64,000 nucleotides of DNA from Corythoichthys intestinalis (Eukaryota > Chordata > Actinopteri > Syngnathiformes > Syngnathidae). Position 1 is the first letter of the stretch; each line of letters opens with the position of its first letter. Below the pieces are notes generated by a model. The model was not told the origin of the DNA. It did no database searches and saw only the letters and a program-made list of their open reading frames with translations. The position numbers and the translations under genes are program-made. Where the stretch lies: NCBI RefSeq assembly GCF_030265065.1, contig NC_080408.1, positions 31,986,501-32,050,500 on the forward strand, in the 5' to 3' direction. Below, in pieces: positions 1-9,504 of the stretch.

Positions 1-171
1 ACAACCGAAGTAACATCGAGTTTCTATCTAAAATTAAGGGGGCGGGGGGAATATTTGCTCCTGCTCCTCCAACATGAAACGATATGAGGGTGTTGTCCCT
101 AACATGGGATTGTATACGGGGGCTTCTCCTCGGTAGGCATTCTGGGGTGCAAACATTTCAGAATACACCTG

Positions 172-421
172 CTAACCTCGCTGATGAGAATATGAAGCAT
201 GATGCTGTGACATAACACTTATCAACATTACCATGGCTTGATTTACAGATTGTAACACGTCGTCCATCTTGCTGGTAAGCTCGTCAAACTTTCTTATGTG
301 GTTCTCCTCAGACTGACGAGCCAACTCCAAAATTTCTCTTGATTCTGAGGTCCTCTTCAACAGCTGGATCGGAATGCAGTTTTCTTTTCAGCCTGCGTCT
401 TCTTTGGTTATCCAGCAGTCC
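172..421 (-). pseudogene. Last exon of a Myb/SANT-type transposon gene
   Basis: Minus-strand exon after a TTAACAG acceptor. It reads a basic stretch (DNQRRRRLKRKL), then an acidic segment, then an amphipathic helix (ILELARQSEENHIRKFDEL) ending in a His/Ser-rich tail and a stop. A basic patch plus coiled coil is the usual C-terminal half of Myb/SANT-like DNA-binding proteins carried by fish DNA transposons. The basic part and the helix are in different frames, which fits the loss of one base near 345-350, so the exon is broken. I link it to the Myb/SANT pieces at 7878-7641 and 4847-4491 because strand, order and domain order agree; the stretch between holds younger insertions. The link is inference; the coiled-coil reading is direct. 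Confidence 0.55.
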
Positions 422-589
422 CTGTTAATGACACAAAAATGTTCAAACCAGAAAAAATATTCAATCCAATGAGACACTATTTGCTGCTGGCCCTGGTGCA
501 GTGAGCCCTTAACACAAAACCAGACCACTGATCATGGTCATGAGATTTCACCTCAGTTTTTTAATATACATGTCTGCAGCATCAAGCCA

Positions 590-1750
590 GTCGACAAGGG
601 GGCAACCGGGTATGTTGTCCCGGGCCTCAGGACCATAGGGGCCCCTGAATGACCCTTATTTTTTTTTTTACTTTACATTCACATATTTCTTTCTTTATTT
701 AAATCATTGTCTGATTAAATATTATGCTCTACTCGATATATACTTAAAATTTTTTAACATATTAAATATTTTCCATTTTTACACAACAACCCCCACGCCC
801 TCTGTCTTAGCAGAGAATGGTTTCACCCCGCTCTGGCGCACTCAAGGCTACACTACGTACCTGCCCTGAAGCAGGAAATTAACATCTGTCATTGTTATAG
901 ACTCTAAACATGGTGAGTCGTCATAAATCGGGTGAGCAAAAAAGAAAAGAAAGAGATGAAGATCATAGAGGTGAACAATAAAAAATGATGAAATTTTTAA
1001 AAGCGAGACAAGAAGCCAGAGAATTAATGCTAGAGTTGGCTGTGGACGGTGATGCCGGTAAGTGAACAACAGCCGCTAACACTGAACGTTTACATTCGCG
1101 ATCACCGTGACCAAAGCCCAACTCGAGTCTGTCACCGGTCGCTTGTAGCCTATTGAGCTGCAGTATGAAAAGACATGCTGCTCGCGTGGTGCCGAGGAGA
1201 GAGAAGGTGATGGGAGATCAGGGATATATGTTAGTATGTGGGGAGCAGGTGCGCTAGGCTGAACAGACTCTGGTCCGGTAGCTGGATTTATCTTGGGTTA
1301 ACAACCTAGCCATGCTCTCCATTGAGCGTGAGCTTGCTCAAAAACTGGATTTCACCAATGTTATAAAAGAATTTGCAGTCAAAAAAACTAGGCGTATCAC
1401 TGTTTGAGGGCTTGATAACCCGGGATGTGGAGGGGGCAGGCACAGGATGTTTAGTTATACTGTTTTGTTGCTTAGCAGGCAGGCATAGCACTCTCAGTTG
1501 TATTGCACTGTAGCCTACATGGGACAATAGATGGAAATTGTTTGTTTATATTGTGTCACATCACATTATAGTCTGTTAAATTTAACTGTCTATCTCAAAT
1601 TAAATAATTTGAAAATGTACACGGTCATTGCTTGCATAGCGTTAAAAGTACTGCGTATGTTGTCATGACAAGCCGGTGGCAGGGGTGGGGTAGCCCTATA
1701 ATGGTCTCTTGTCCCTGGGCCCCTGCAAGTCGTTTGACAGTCCTGCATGT
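590..1750 (+). mobile_element. hAT remnant with ZMYM1-like transposase ends
   Basis: An internally deleted hAT element. The left part (902-1062) reads MVSRHKSGEQKRKERDED, one in-frame stop, then a basic helix ending at a GT donor (GCCG|gtaagt). This resembles the N terminus of ZMYM1/TTF-type hAT transposases. The right part (1303-1407) reads NLAMLSIERELAQKLDF, then a basic end and a stop, which resembles the C terminus of the same proteins; the central RNase H-like core is gone. Both outer ends hold GGGCC/GGGGCCCC-rich sequence (about 630-655 and 1710-1730) that looks like decayed terminal repeats. I found no clean target duplication, so the boundaries are approximate. Confidence 0.55.
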
Positions 1751-1751
1751 A

Positions 1752-3013
1752 CAGTGCCCTCCATAATTATTGGCACCCCTGGTTAAGATGTGTTTTTTAG
1801 CTTCTAATATATATATATTTTTTTAATTCAAATAATATGGGACCTTAATGGAAAAAAGAGAGAAAAATCCAACCTTCAATACAAGTGCATTTATTCAGTG
1901 GGGAAAAAATCCCACATAAAGAAATAATTATTTGACATCAAATAATGTGTGTCACAATTATTAGCACCCCTGCCTTGAAGCCTGGGACAAGTTGACCAAA
2001 GCACACGGTCCCAGGCGTGCTTTGGTCAGATGAGACCAAGATTGAGCTTTTTGGCAACAAACACTCTAAGTGGGTCTGGCGTGCCACGAAAGATGCGCAT
2101 GCTGAAAAGTACCTCATACCCACTGTGAAGTATGGGGGTGGGTCAGTGATGCTGTGGGGCTGTTTCTCATCCAAAGGCCCTGGGAACCTTGTTACTAGAG
2201 GTGTGCAAAATTTCCGATTCTTAGATTATTCGCGATTCGGCCGTGGAAGATTCGAGAACGATTCACAAACATCCAAATTCCGATTATTGAAATATGCCAA
2301 GTAAAGCGGAAGTACAACACACTCAGCGTGCCGCGCGGTCTTCGGGACAATGAGGAACGGAGCGACAGTAGCTAAACATCATGCTTCTCATTACCCGGCC
2401 CCTCGGGTAATGCCAATGCTCAACTCACGGCTCTAGCTCAACTCATGCCACGAGATAAAAAAACAAAACAACATACCTGACTGCTGCCGAAAAGCTGCTA
2501 CAAAGTACATCCACATAATGTTACGGTAGATATCATTTATATAGGACTATATGCAATATAGATTCGGTAGCGTTAGCAGCACATCTACAAAAAGCTAGAT
2601 GCGGGCGTAGTAAACGGCCGCCATCTTAAAGCAGTACACTTCCCTGCAAGGCTGTTGTAGCGAACCTTCCAAGCAAATCTAATGAACTTTTTATCTAAAA
2701 TACTCCTAAATCGGTAAAATATTGACTTGAATCTATCTTTAAAATAGTTTTAAAACTTTCACATGTCGAAAGTAGACAAAAGGGAAATTATGGAATAACG
2801 GGAGCAATTTTAACAACTTTAACGGTTGATTCACAACATTAAATTAATTGAATGTAGTTTAAAGCTGCTGATATAGAATGGGGACTGGAGTTTTTTTATT
2901 TACTGTTATTTTTGTATATTTTTTTTACTGCTATATGTTAACTTGATACTGAAATAGTAGTTTGGTTTAGCCTGAGAGTATTTTTGAACAATTTTGGAAC
3001 TAATGTACAAAAC

Positions 3014-3046
<33 letters not shown>

Positions 3047-3553
3047 AGGGGGGTGCATCAATAATCGTTTTATAATCGAATCGGAGCCTCTGAATCGTAA
3101 TCGTAATCGAATCGTTAGGTGCCCAAAGATTCCCAGCTCTACTTGTTACGGTGCATGGCATCACGAATGCTTTGAAATACCAGGACATTTTAAATCAAAA
3201 TCTGTTGCCCTCTGCCCGAAAGCTGAAGATGGGTCGTCACTGGGTCTTTCAGCAAGACAATGACCCTAAACATATGGCCAAATCTACACAGAAATGGTTC
3301 ACCAGACACAAAATCAAGCTTGTGAAACATTATAGAAGATTAGGTGCTGTTCTGTTTCCAAAAGGGGGGTTGTATAAAGTATTAACACAAGGGGTGCTAA
3401 TAACTGTGACACATTGAATAAATGCACTTGTATTGAAGGTTGGATTTGTCTCTTTTTGTTCCATTGAGGTCCCATATTATTTGAATTTTCAAAAATTATT
3501 AGAAGCTAAAAACACATCTTAACCAGGGGTGCCAATAATTATGGAGGGCACTG
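1752..3553 (+). mobile_element. Tc1-like transposon, deleted, with a hAT inside
   Basis: The ends are inverted repeats (CAGTGCCCTCCATAATTATT and its reverse complement at 3534-3553), each flanked by TA, the Tc1/mariner target duplication. The inner repeat runs about 100 bp. On the plus strand the remaining transposase reads WSDETKIELFG (2020s), IPTVKYGGGSVMLWGCFSS, then, after an interruption, LLPSARKLKMGRHWVFQQDN and PKHMAKSTQKWF. These are the first and second catalytic Asp regions of the DDE core. The N-terminal paired-like domain and the final catalytic Glu region are missing. It is a dead deletion derivative split by the hAT at 2196-3141. Confidence 0.85.
2196..3141. mobile_element. Non-autonomous hAT inserted in the Tc1 transposase
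   Basis: The 946-bp insertion is flanked by an exact 8-bp duplication, CTTGTTAC, at 2188-2195 and 3142-3149. Its termini are TAGAG...CTCTA, followed inside by ATTCG/CGATT-rich sequence on both sides. The 8-bp duplication and short terminal repeats are the hAT signature. No coding sequence is visible. It carries a poly-A/GGGG stretch (3018-3052). Its middle (about 2600-2850) is clearly similar to 29780-30030, so the family occurs twice here. The Tc1 reading frame resumes after one copy of the duplication. Confidence 0.85.
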
Positions 3554-3894
3554 TATTTCCTCCCCACTAAATGGTGCCTAACATAAATAAAATAATCAGG
3601 CTGGGATAGGTGGAGAAAAAGTTTTTTCTACCTGACCAGTTTTCAGACACCATTTCATGAAATTTTGCACAATTAAGAATTTAAAGGAACCTCGTTCGGT
3701 TAACTCGCACATCCAAAAATCACATATTCTAGGTTGCTTGAACACTTAAAATTGTCCAAAAGTGTGATTGAGAGAGTGAAAGGTGATGTTTCTTGTCCCT
3801 TGGCCCCTGAAAGTCTGTTGATAGCTCTTAGCAGCATTAGAATATAAAAGGTTAATGTTAATGTTAGGCTTGGAGTAGAAGCTGAGTTGCTCAA

Positions 3895-4488
3895 AAAAGG
3901 ATGGAAGGGGCAAGCAAGTTCCATACGCATACAAACAAAGGAATATATGGAGCCATGTGGCCCAGGTATAACTGAAAATCATATGTTGTACCCACAAGCT
4001 AAGTGTATCACACACGACGAAGTTATTAACAACTACGTCCGAGGGAGAAAAAAAAAAAAAAAACTTACTTGGAGCACGTTTCGCCTAGAAAAGGGTGGAA
4101 GGGGCAAGCAGGCTTCATATGCATACAAACAAAGGAATATATGGAGCCATGTGGCCCAGGTATAACTGGAAATTATATTTTGTAACCACAAACTAAGTGT
4201 ATAATAACACACGACGAACAGTTATTAACAACTACGTCCGAGGAAAAAAATAACTTACTTGGAGCACGTTTCGCTGAGAAAAGGGTGGAAGGGGCAAGCA
4301 AGCTTCATATGCATACAAAGGAATACAGTGGGGAGAACAAGTATCTGATACACTGCCACTGTATATGGAGCCATGTGGCCCAGATATAACTGGAAATTAT
4401 ATTTTGTACCCACAAGCTAAGTGTATAATACACGACGAACAATTACTAACAACTACGTCCGAGGGAGGAAAAAAACCTACTTGGAGCA
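3895..4488. repeat. 192-bp tandem repeat, three copies
   Basis: Three consecutive units start near 3899, 4091 and 4283, each opening with a GGTGGAAGGGGCAAGCA-type block and ending with CGAACAATTA...CGTCCGAGGG plus an A-rich stretch. The third copy is interrupted by the 36-bp insertion at 4326-4361. The repeat abuts the minus-strand Myb/SANT piece (4847-4491) and probably lies in its intron. No coding potential is visible. Confidence 0.8.
4326..4361. mobile_element. 36-bp minimal Tc1-derived insertion
   Basis: The insertion begins CAGTGGGGAGAACAAGTATC and ends CACTGCCACTG. It is flanked by TA on both sides and sits in the third copy of the 192-bp repeat exactly where the other copies read GGAATATATGG. 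The left part resembles the terminal repeat of a common fish Tc1 family. It appears to be the two tips of such an element with everything between them lost. Confidence 0.7.
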
Positions 4489-4490
4489 CG

Positions 4491-4847
4491 TTACGCGCGC
4501 CTTTCTTCCACCTCAGACGACGTTGACCCGCTGTTTTCCGAGAGGTTAGACGAACTTAAAGAAATGTCCCTTGAAAAAGGCATTGAGCATCGAGTGTTGC
4601 CAGGGTTTTCATGATGAGCTGTCACATCCACCGTTCCCACTCCACCGATGATTGTCTCGGGAGCCGGTGAGCCTCCCCAAATTTCCTGACAAAGTTTGAA
4701 AAATATGAACACGACTCAACCATGGCTACTTCGTTTCCCTGTCTCCACCGCCTTCCTGTATTTTGTCCGTATGGCTTTAAGTTTGGATGTGATTTGCCCC
4801 TCAGTTATGTCCTCGATGCTGTGTGGGAATTTCTCCTTTCCAATCAG
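4491..4847 (-). pseudogene. Myb/SANT transposon gene, middle part
   Basis: Reading leftwards on the minus strand: YLIGKEKFPHSIEDITEGQ, then SKLKAIRTKYRKAVETGKRS, one TGA, then LCQEIWGGSPAPETI, then a Ser-rich acidic segment (SSSNLSENSGSTSSEVEERR). The I-x-S-KLK..R-KYR-KA motif and the LC-E-IWGGSPA block are typical of the second half of the Myb/SANT domain and linker in fish transposon proteins. The piece joins in frame with 7878-7641 (ESFARQ + YLIGKE) when the insertion at 4848-7640 is removed. There is at least one internal stop (Arg to TGA). It is a transposon fossil, not a host gene. Confidence 0.7.
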
Positions 4848-4991
4848 GTATAGGGAATGGGACGTACTACGTCATTGTTTGGACGCGCCTCCATGCTGGT
4901 AATATGATTCACTTCCGGTCCGGCAGACTCAGTGCGGATTGTAACGTGTGGTAGTGCTAAGCTAATTCCTTCGGTGTATTAGAAAGAAATT

Positions 4992-6042
4992 ATGAGTGTG
5001 TATTGTTGTGTTACCGGGTGCAACAGCTTCTCCTACGACAAAAAAAAAAAAAGGGCGAGGAAAACTGGACTCACTTTTCACCGTTTTCCTGCATGGAGGA
5101 CCAAATATCAGATCACGAAGGCACGACGGATGGCTGGGGCGCTGCGGTTCGTCGGAAAAGCATTTCTCTTGATCATATTTCTGCTGGAATGAGAGTGTGT
5201 TCCCGTCATCTTGTCAGGCCGAGATGACGAGGTGGACTCAGTTGCAGAGTTTCGGGCAAAAAACTTTTATTTTGAAAACACAGGTTCTTCCGCTGACATG
5301 CGGGGATGAGAAAAGTACAAACAGAAAGCGCTCCAACGGAGGAATGAGTCAGGATGACTAGAAACAAAAAAGCACTCCAAAAGGGAGGAAATTTAACAAC
5401 ATCAAATGCTCCAAAAAGAGGACAAAGTCAGGATTACTATGATCAAAATTTACTAACACAAAGCGCTCCAAATGGAGGATAAATATACAGGGTTACTATG
5501 AAAGCTATGACAAAGGCTGCTGTGACTTACTTGAGTAGAAAGACACTTCTGCACAGGACCAGGGAAACTAAGGCAATATATACACAGGCGGTAATGGGGA
5601 ACAGGTGGAAACAATAGGTGATTAGGTGACCAGAGGAAGGGCAAGTGCGCAGACACGAGGAGGGTGAAGCCTTCAAAATAAAACAGGAAATGACATGACA
5701 TGACACATCTCTACTCTTGTAAATTGAACGATTTATCCGTTTTGTTTTCAATACGTTTTTTGTTTTGTTTTGTTTTTTTACCATTGTGTAAATCTGCCTC
5801 GGTAGCAATGCTAACCTACTCCTCCTCCTCACCTACCTGTTGTGTTCCTAGGAAAACCTGCATATGAAATGCTGACAACACATCCCGATTGGTCACCATA
5901 TCTCTTCTTGGGTTATTCTGAGGTCAAGCGCAGCACATCGGAGCGTTATGAGAGGTTGGAAAGGCAAAGAGTGCACGCTGAAACTTCTGTTTGCTGTGCT
6001 CTTACAAACACGAGCCCAAGTGTTGTTGTGAAAAGTCAATAA
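4992..6042 (+). pseudogene. THAP-domain transposon gene, left-arm copy
   Basis: Exon 1 begins ATGAGTGTGTATTGTTGTG and reads MSVYCCVTGCNSFSYDKKKK, then LTFHRFPAWRTKYQITKARR. After a frame change it continues AVRRKSISLDHISAGMRVCS, RHL. This is a C2CH THAP zinc finger (two N-terminal Cys, then C-x2-H). Exon 2 (about 5853-6042, after a TTCCTAG acceptor) reads GKPAYEMLTTHPDWSPYLFL, then GYSEVKRSTSERYERLERQR, ending in a stop. THAP domains bind DNA and are common in transposases. The frame change in exon 1 and the solo LTR at its end show that the gene is dead. Confidence 0.7.
5212..5705 (-). mobile_element. Solo LTR (fossil)
   Basis: A 494-bp block, TGTCA...TGACA at its edges, is flanked by the 5-bp duplication CATCT (5207-5211 and 5706-5710). 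This is the pattern of a solo long terminal repeat left after recombination. On the minus strand it has a TATATATTG promoter-like site (about 5575). It contains short direct repeats of a GCGCTCCAA..GGAGGA type. No internal coding region is present. It lies in the left-arm THAP exon but not in the mirrored right arm, so it is younger than the fold-back element. Confidence 0.6.
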
Positions 6043-6169
6043 AATATGAATACCAAAACATGACTCGAACAACTTCTTGACAAACTGTAACTGCTTGTTG
6101 TTTACTTCAGGTCTTCATAATAAACAGGTGTAATAATTACAAAGTCAGGTAACTTAATTTTGTTATTCT

Positions 6170-6985
6170 ATCTGGAATATGCATTGACAATTTTTGGACA
6201 GTGTTGTAGACAAGAATTGGGATTGATAAATTGCAATAGATTTATTTCAAGTAATGCAATTTCTCCGATACGATATTTGAATTGACAGTTTAAAATCTTT
6301 AAATTAGTGCAAACAAGGCCCACCCTCTGACGGGGGCAGCAAATATTATATAATAAATTATAAGTAATACACAAATACAAGATTACAATAAACGTGTCTT
6401 TGTCAAAGCAGTTTAAAACACTATTTACTGGCCTTGGCTAAATTGCCAGACAGAGTAAATACGTGCTTTAAAGTTCTTGCATTTCCATTTTAAGTATTGC
6501 AAGTACTAGTCTCCAACACAGTATTTGAACTGACAATTTAAAATCCTTTTAGTACAAAATGGCCCACACTCTGGCAGGGGGCAGCAAATATTATAATACA
6601 TAACACATTATAAAAAGCTATATACTATATATATACAAGATCATAACAAAACCTGTATTTTTCAAAGCAGTTAAAAAACATCCAGTGGCCTTAGATAAAT
6701 AATGGTGTATAAATATGTACTTTACAGTTCTTGCATTTCTATTTTCGATATTGCAACTTTTCCAACACTATTTGAATTGACAGTCTAAAGTCTACATTAG
6801 TGCAAATAAGAATATTATAAATTAAAAATAATAATAGAATATATAAATTAAACATTACAATGAAACATGTCTTTGTCAAAGTGGTTTAAAAATATATATT
6901 TTTTAAAAAACACTTCACTGGCCTTAATTAAATAGCCAGGCAGAATAAATATGTGCATTAAAGTTCTTGCATTTTCACAAGTTAA
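6170..6985. repeat. About 245-bp tandem repeat, three copies
   Basis: Three diverged units each hold a 'TTGAATTGACAGTTTAAA'-type block, a CAAAT.TTATAATA stretch, 'GTCAAAG.GGTTTAAAA' and 'AAAGTTCTTGCATTT'. The last block falls near 6465-6485, 6724-6736 and 6960-6973. It lies between the two arms of the fold-back THAP element. No open frame of note. Confidence 0.7.
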
Positions 6986-7496
6986 AGCCCGCAGATTTTC
7001 GACAAGAAGGGCAGACCCAGATGGCGTCTGCTGCAGGGGCTTGTTTGAGTCCAACACAGGACAAATGGAACCACTCCATTGAACAAATTTTCTTTGTCAA
7101 ATGATCCAAGAAGAGAGATGGTGACCAATAGGGATGTGTTGTCAGCAGGTTTACCTAGGAACACAACAGGTAGGTGAGTCGTAGTAGGCGAGCATTGCTA
7201 CCGAGGCAGGTTTACACAACGGTGTAAAAAAACAAAAACGTATTGAAACCAAAAGTGGATAAATCGTTCAATTTACAAGAGTAGAGATGACAGGAACACA
7301 CTCTCATTCCAGCAGAAATATGATCATAAGAAATGCTTTTCCGACGAACCGCTGCAATCCAGCCACCCGTTGTACCTTCGTGATCTGATATTTGGTCTTC
7401 CATGCAGGAAAACGGTGAAAAGTGAGTCCATTTTTCCTCACCCCTTTTTTTTGTCGTAGGAGAAGCTGTTGCACCCGGTAACGCAACAATAAGCAC
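6985..7496 (-). pseudogene. THAP-domain transposon gene, right-arm copy
   Basis: Mirror copy of the plus-strand THAP exon. On the minus strand it reads LRYRVQQLLLRQKKG in one frame and LTFHRFPAWKTKYQITKVQR and AVRRKSISYDHISAGMRVCS in others; exon 2 begins FLGKPADNT (7164). Frames change at the A-rich run (7441-7450) and again mid-domain, so it is not functional. Compared with the left copy it lacks the solo LTR and carries independent substitutions. Confidence 0.65.
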
Positions 7497-7640
7497 CCAT
7501 ATTTTCTTTCTAAAACACCGAAGGACTTAGCTTAGCACTACCACACGTTACAACCCGCATTGAGTCTGCCGGACCGGAAGTGAATCATATTACCAGCATG
7601 GAGGCGCGTCCAAACAATGACGTAGTACGTCCCATTCCCT

Positions 7641-7878
7641 ATTGTCTGGCGAAACTTTCTTGAATGTCCTTGTATTTTGACTGGCAAGACTCCCAGTTGA
7701 TGTTTTCTGTGCCTTTTGCTGTTTTGTAGTCCAGTGTGGCGCGCAGTAAAAGTTCAACTTCCTTATCTGACCAAACAAAAAACCGCGTAGACTCCATGGC
7801 TTTGAGAGTTTGAGTGGGCGCTTGGGCCAAGAGCGGGTATGTTGTCTTCCGGTCTGAGCCTGAGGAGGTTGTTGTCAA
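7641..7878 (-). pseudogene. Myb/SANT transposon gene, N-terminal part
   Basis: Minus-strand frame MTTTSSGSDRKTTYPLL..., a second possible start MESTRFF, then FVWSDKEVELLLRATLDYK, then NINWESCQSKYKDIQESFAR. The W-S-D-KE-VE-LL and W-E-S-CQ-SKY pattern is the first part of a Myb/SANT-like domain of the kind seen in Harbinger or related fish transposon accessory proteins. It ends exactly at the insertion point of the THAP element and resumes at 4847. The 5' end lies about 210 bp from the divergent SAP-like start at 8088, so the two genes probably shared one promoter region. Confidence 0.7.
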
Positions 7879-8087
7879 AGAAGTGCGTCATTGGATTGGT
7901 CCCTTGTAAAACTGCACTGCCTACTAGGGCCCGGCATGAATACTACATCGTTTTCACGCGGAATAACGTACCACACGTACACGTCACCTTTGCTCATTAA
8001 TATTCATGATGTTAGCAACTGTTGCTAGGGGGGTCAAACTCGCTTTTGACCCTAATGCGAGATGAATGTAAATAGTGTACGAACAAG

Positions 8088-8225
8088 ATGTTTACTGAGC
8101 TAAACCTACCAATTCTGCCTGAAAATGATGTCGCTGGTGCCAAAGTCATTGGTAAAGTTGTGGAAGGACATACAAATATTAAGCTAAAAAGATGGCTTGA
8201 GTGTCGAGGGCTGAAAAAGAGCTAA
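8088..8225 (+). pseudogene. SAP-like N-terminal exon of a transposon gene (copy 1)
   Basis: ATG at 8088 opens MFTELNLPILPENDVAGAKV, then IGKVVEGHTNIKLKRWLECR, then GLKKS and a stop (45 residues). The helix-turn-helix with WLECRGLKK looks like the SAP-like start of fish transposon proteins that continue into SWIM/YqaJ-type nuclease regions. Those later parts are not visible here. The second copy at 9155 shares the 5' flank (TTAATATTCATGATGTTAGC), so a block of about 270 bp is directly repeated 1.07 kb apart. Confidence 0.5.
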
Positions 8226-8279
8226 CCTGATCCGGACGTAGCTTTTTTTATCAACACCTTTTTCTTCCCATGTAGCAGA

Positions 8280-8500
8280 CCGACATTGAATAAACGTTGA
8301 TTTTCCATCAAAATCTTCAGTATGGTTGACATCGAAATTTTCGACAATAAACAAAGTTGAATCAATGTTGCAAATACGGATGACAAATGGCTGTGAAGTT
8401 GAAACAACATTGTTCTATGGTATAGTTGGGTTAACATCGTTTTATAGTTGAAGAACTAATGTTGACGAATAGTTGATGTACAATTGACCAGGAAATATTG
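8280..8500. repeat. GTTGA/TCAAC-rich repeat block
   Basis: Many short inverted words (GTTGA, TCAAC, ATCAAAATC, TGTTGAC) lie close together. Such blocks are usual in subterminal parts of fish DNA transposons. It follows the first SAP-like exon directly. No gene is seen from 8226 to 9030 besides this block and AT-rich sequence. Confidence 0.4.
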
Positions 8501-9154
8501 AAAAGTCATCGACCGGGAAGACAGTGACTCGGACTCATATAAGCATAGCCATATTTAAAGGTAAGCCTTCTGCGCTTTTTCAGAGCCTTTAACAGCGGTG
8601 ATGTCTTACGGTAGAAAGAACCTCAATTTTTCATTTTTACTTCTATTGTAACCCATTGTTAAATTACCAAATACATTTTTTAAATAATTTGTTATTTCGC
8701 AATGCTCCTGAATGCACCACGGCGCAATGTACGCTATCTCTTCATCTACCCACTCATTGCAAGAGAGCGTGAATGTTAGATGTTAAAAAAAAAACTTCCA
8801 GAAGCTTCCGTGTAAGTTGTACAGAAAGAAATAACACTCCCTGATCATTTAAAGTTAGTCATTCATATTTTATTTTAAGTTAGGTGTTGGAGATGAGTCC
8901 AGTGCCTATTGTGCCAAGGAGAAAAAAGTTTGTTGAACCAAACCTATCCTGATGAGTTTCCTTATGTGCTAATTTGGGCGAGTTGTTGAAGTTCACTAGA
9001 AACAATGTGGGTAAATCCACACGTAGAATGGCGTACCACAAGCAACACGTCACTTTTGCTCATTAATATTCATGATGTTAGCAACTGTTGCTAGGGGAGG
9101 TCAAACTTGCGTTTGTCCCTAATGCGAGCTGAATGTAAATAGTGTATGAACAAG

Positions 9155-9295
9155 ATGTTTACTGAGCTAAACCTACCAATCCTGCCCGAAAATGATGTCG
9201 CTGGTGCCAGATTCATTGGTAAAGTTGTGGAAGAGCATACAAATGTTAAGCTAAAGAGATGGCTTGAGTGTCGAGGGCTGAAAAAGACGGGATAA
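9155..9295 (+). pseudogene. SAP-like N-terminal exon of a transposon gene (copy 2)
   Basis: Second copy of the exon at 8088: MFTELNLPILPENDVAGARF, IGKVVEEHTNVKLKRWLECR, GLKKTG, stop (46 residues). The two copies differ by about ten residues and share their upstream flank from about 9030 on. I see no downstream continuation, so both are dead starts. Confidence 0.5.
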
Positions 9296-9504
9296 TCCAT
9301 TGTTGTCATTTTTTCCCTCTGAGTTTTTGTTTTCGGGAAACGTAAAAGAAAAAATCCTTCATATGTGCACGGTCGTAATGTCTAGAGTCGTTTCTACAAG
9401 TTCCAAAGCAGCAGTGTTTACTCTTTTTTTCCAAAGATTACCGGCTAAAACCAAGCAGTACTAGCATTGGTTGTATGCAAGTGCGCTTCTATGTTGTAGT
9501 GTTG

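Larger units (their letters stand above)
4848..7640. mobile_element. Fold-back THAP transposon
   Basis: The ends are long inverted repeats. The left end TAGGGAATGGGACGTACTAC is mirrored exactly at the right end, and similarity continues for about 550 bp into each side (4848-5914 minus the solo LTR, and about 7090-7640). Each arm carries a copy of the same THAP exon and the start of its second exon. Between the arms lie the rest of exon 2 and a 245-bp tandem repeat. The element sits in the Myb/SANT reading frame at a TA/TAT site; removing it restores ...CAGGTATTGTCTGG... and the frame. A TA or 3-bp target fits the IS4EU/ISL2EU or Harbinger groups; the family is not certain. Confidence 0.7.

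Noticed and set aside
1-171. Possible further exon at the left edge
   Set aside because: Nothing beyond the stop of the minus-strand exon at 172 could be supported.
848-1069. Minus-strand frame of 73 codons
   Set aside because: The plus strand of the same stretch reads as hAT transposase N terminus; the minus frame is its shadow.
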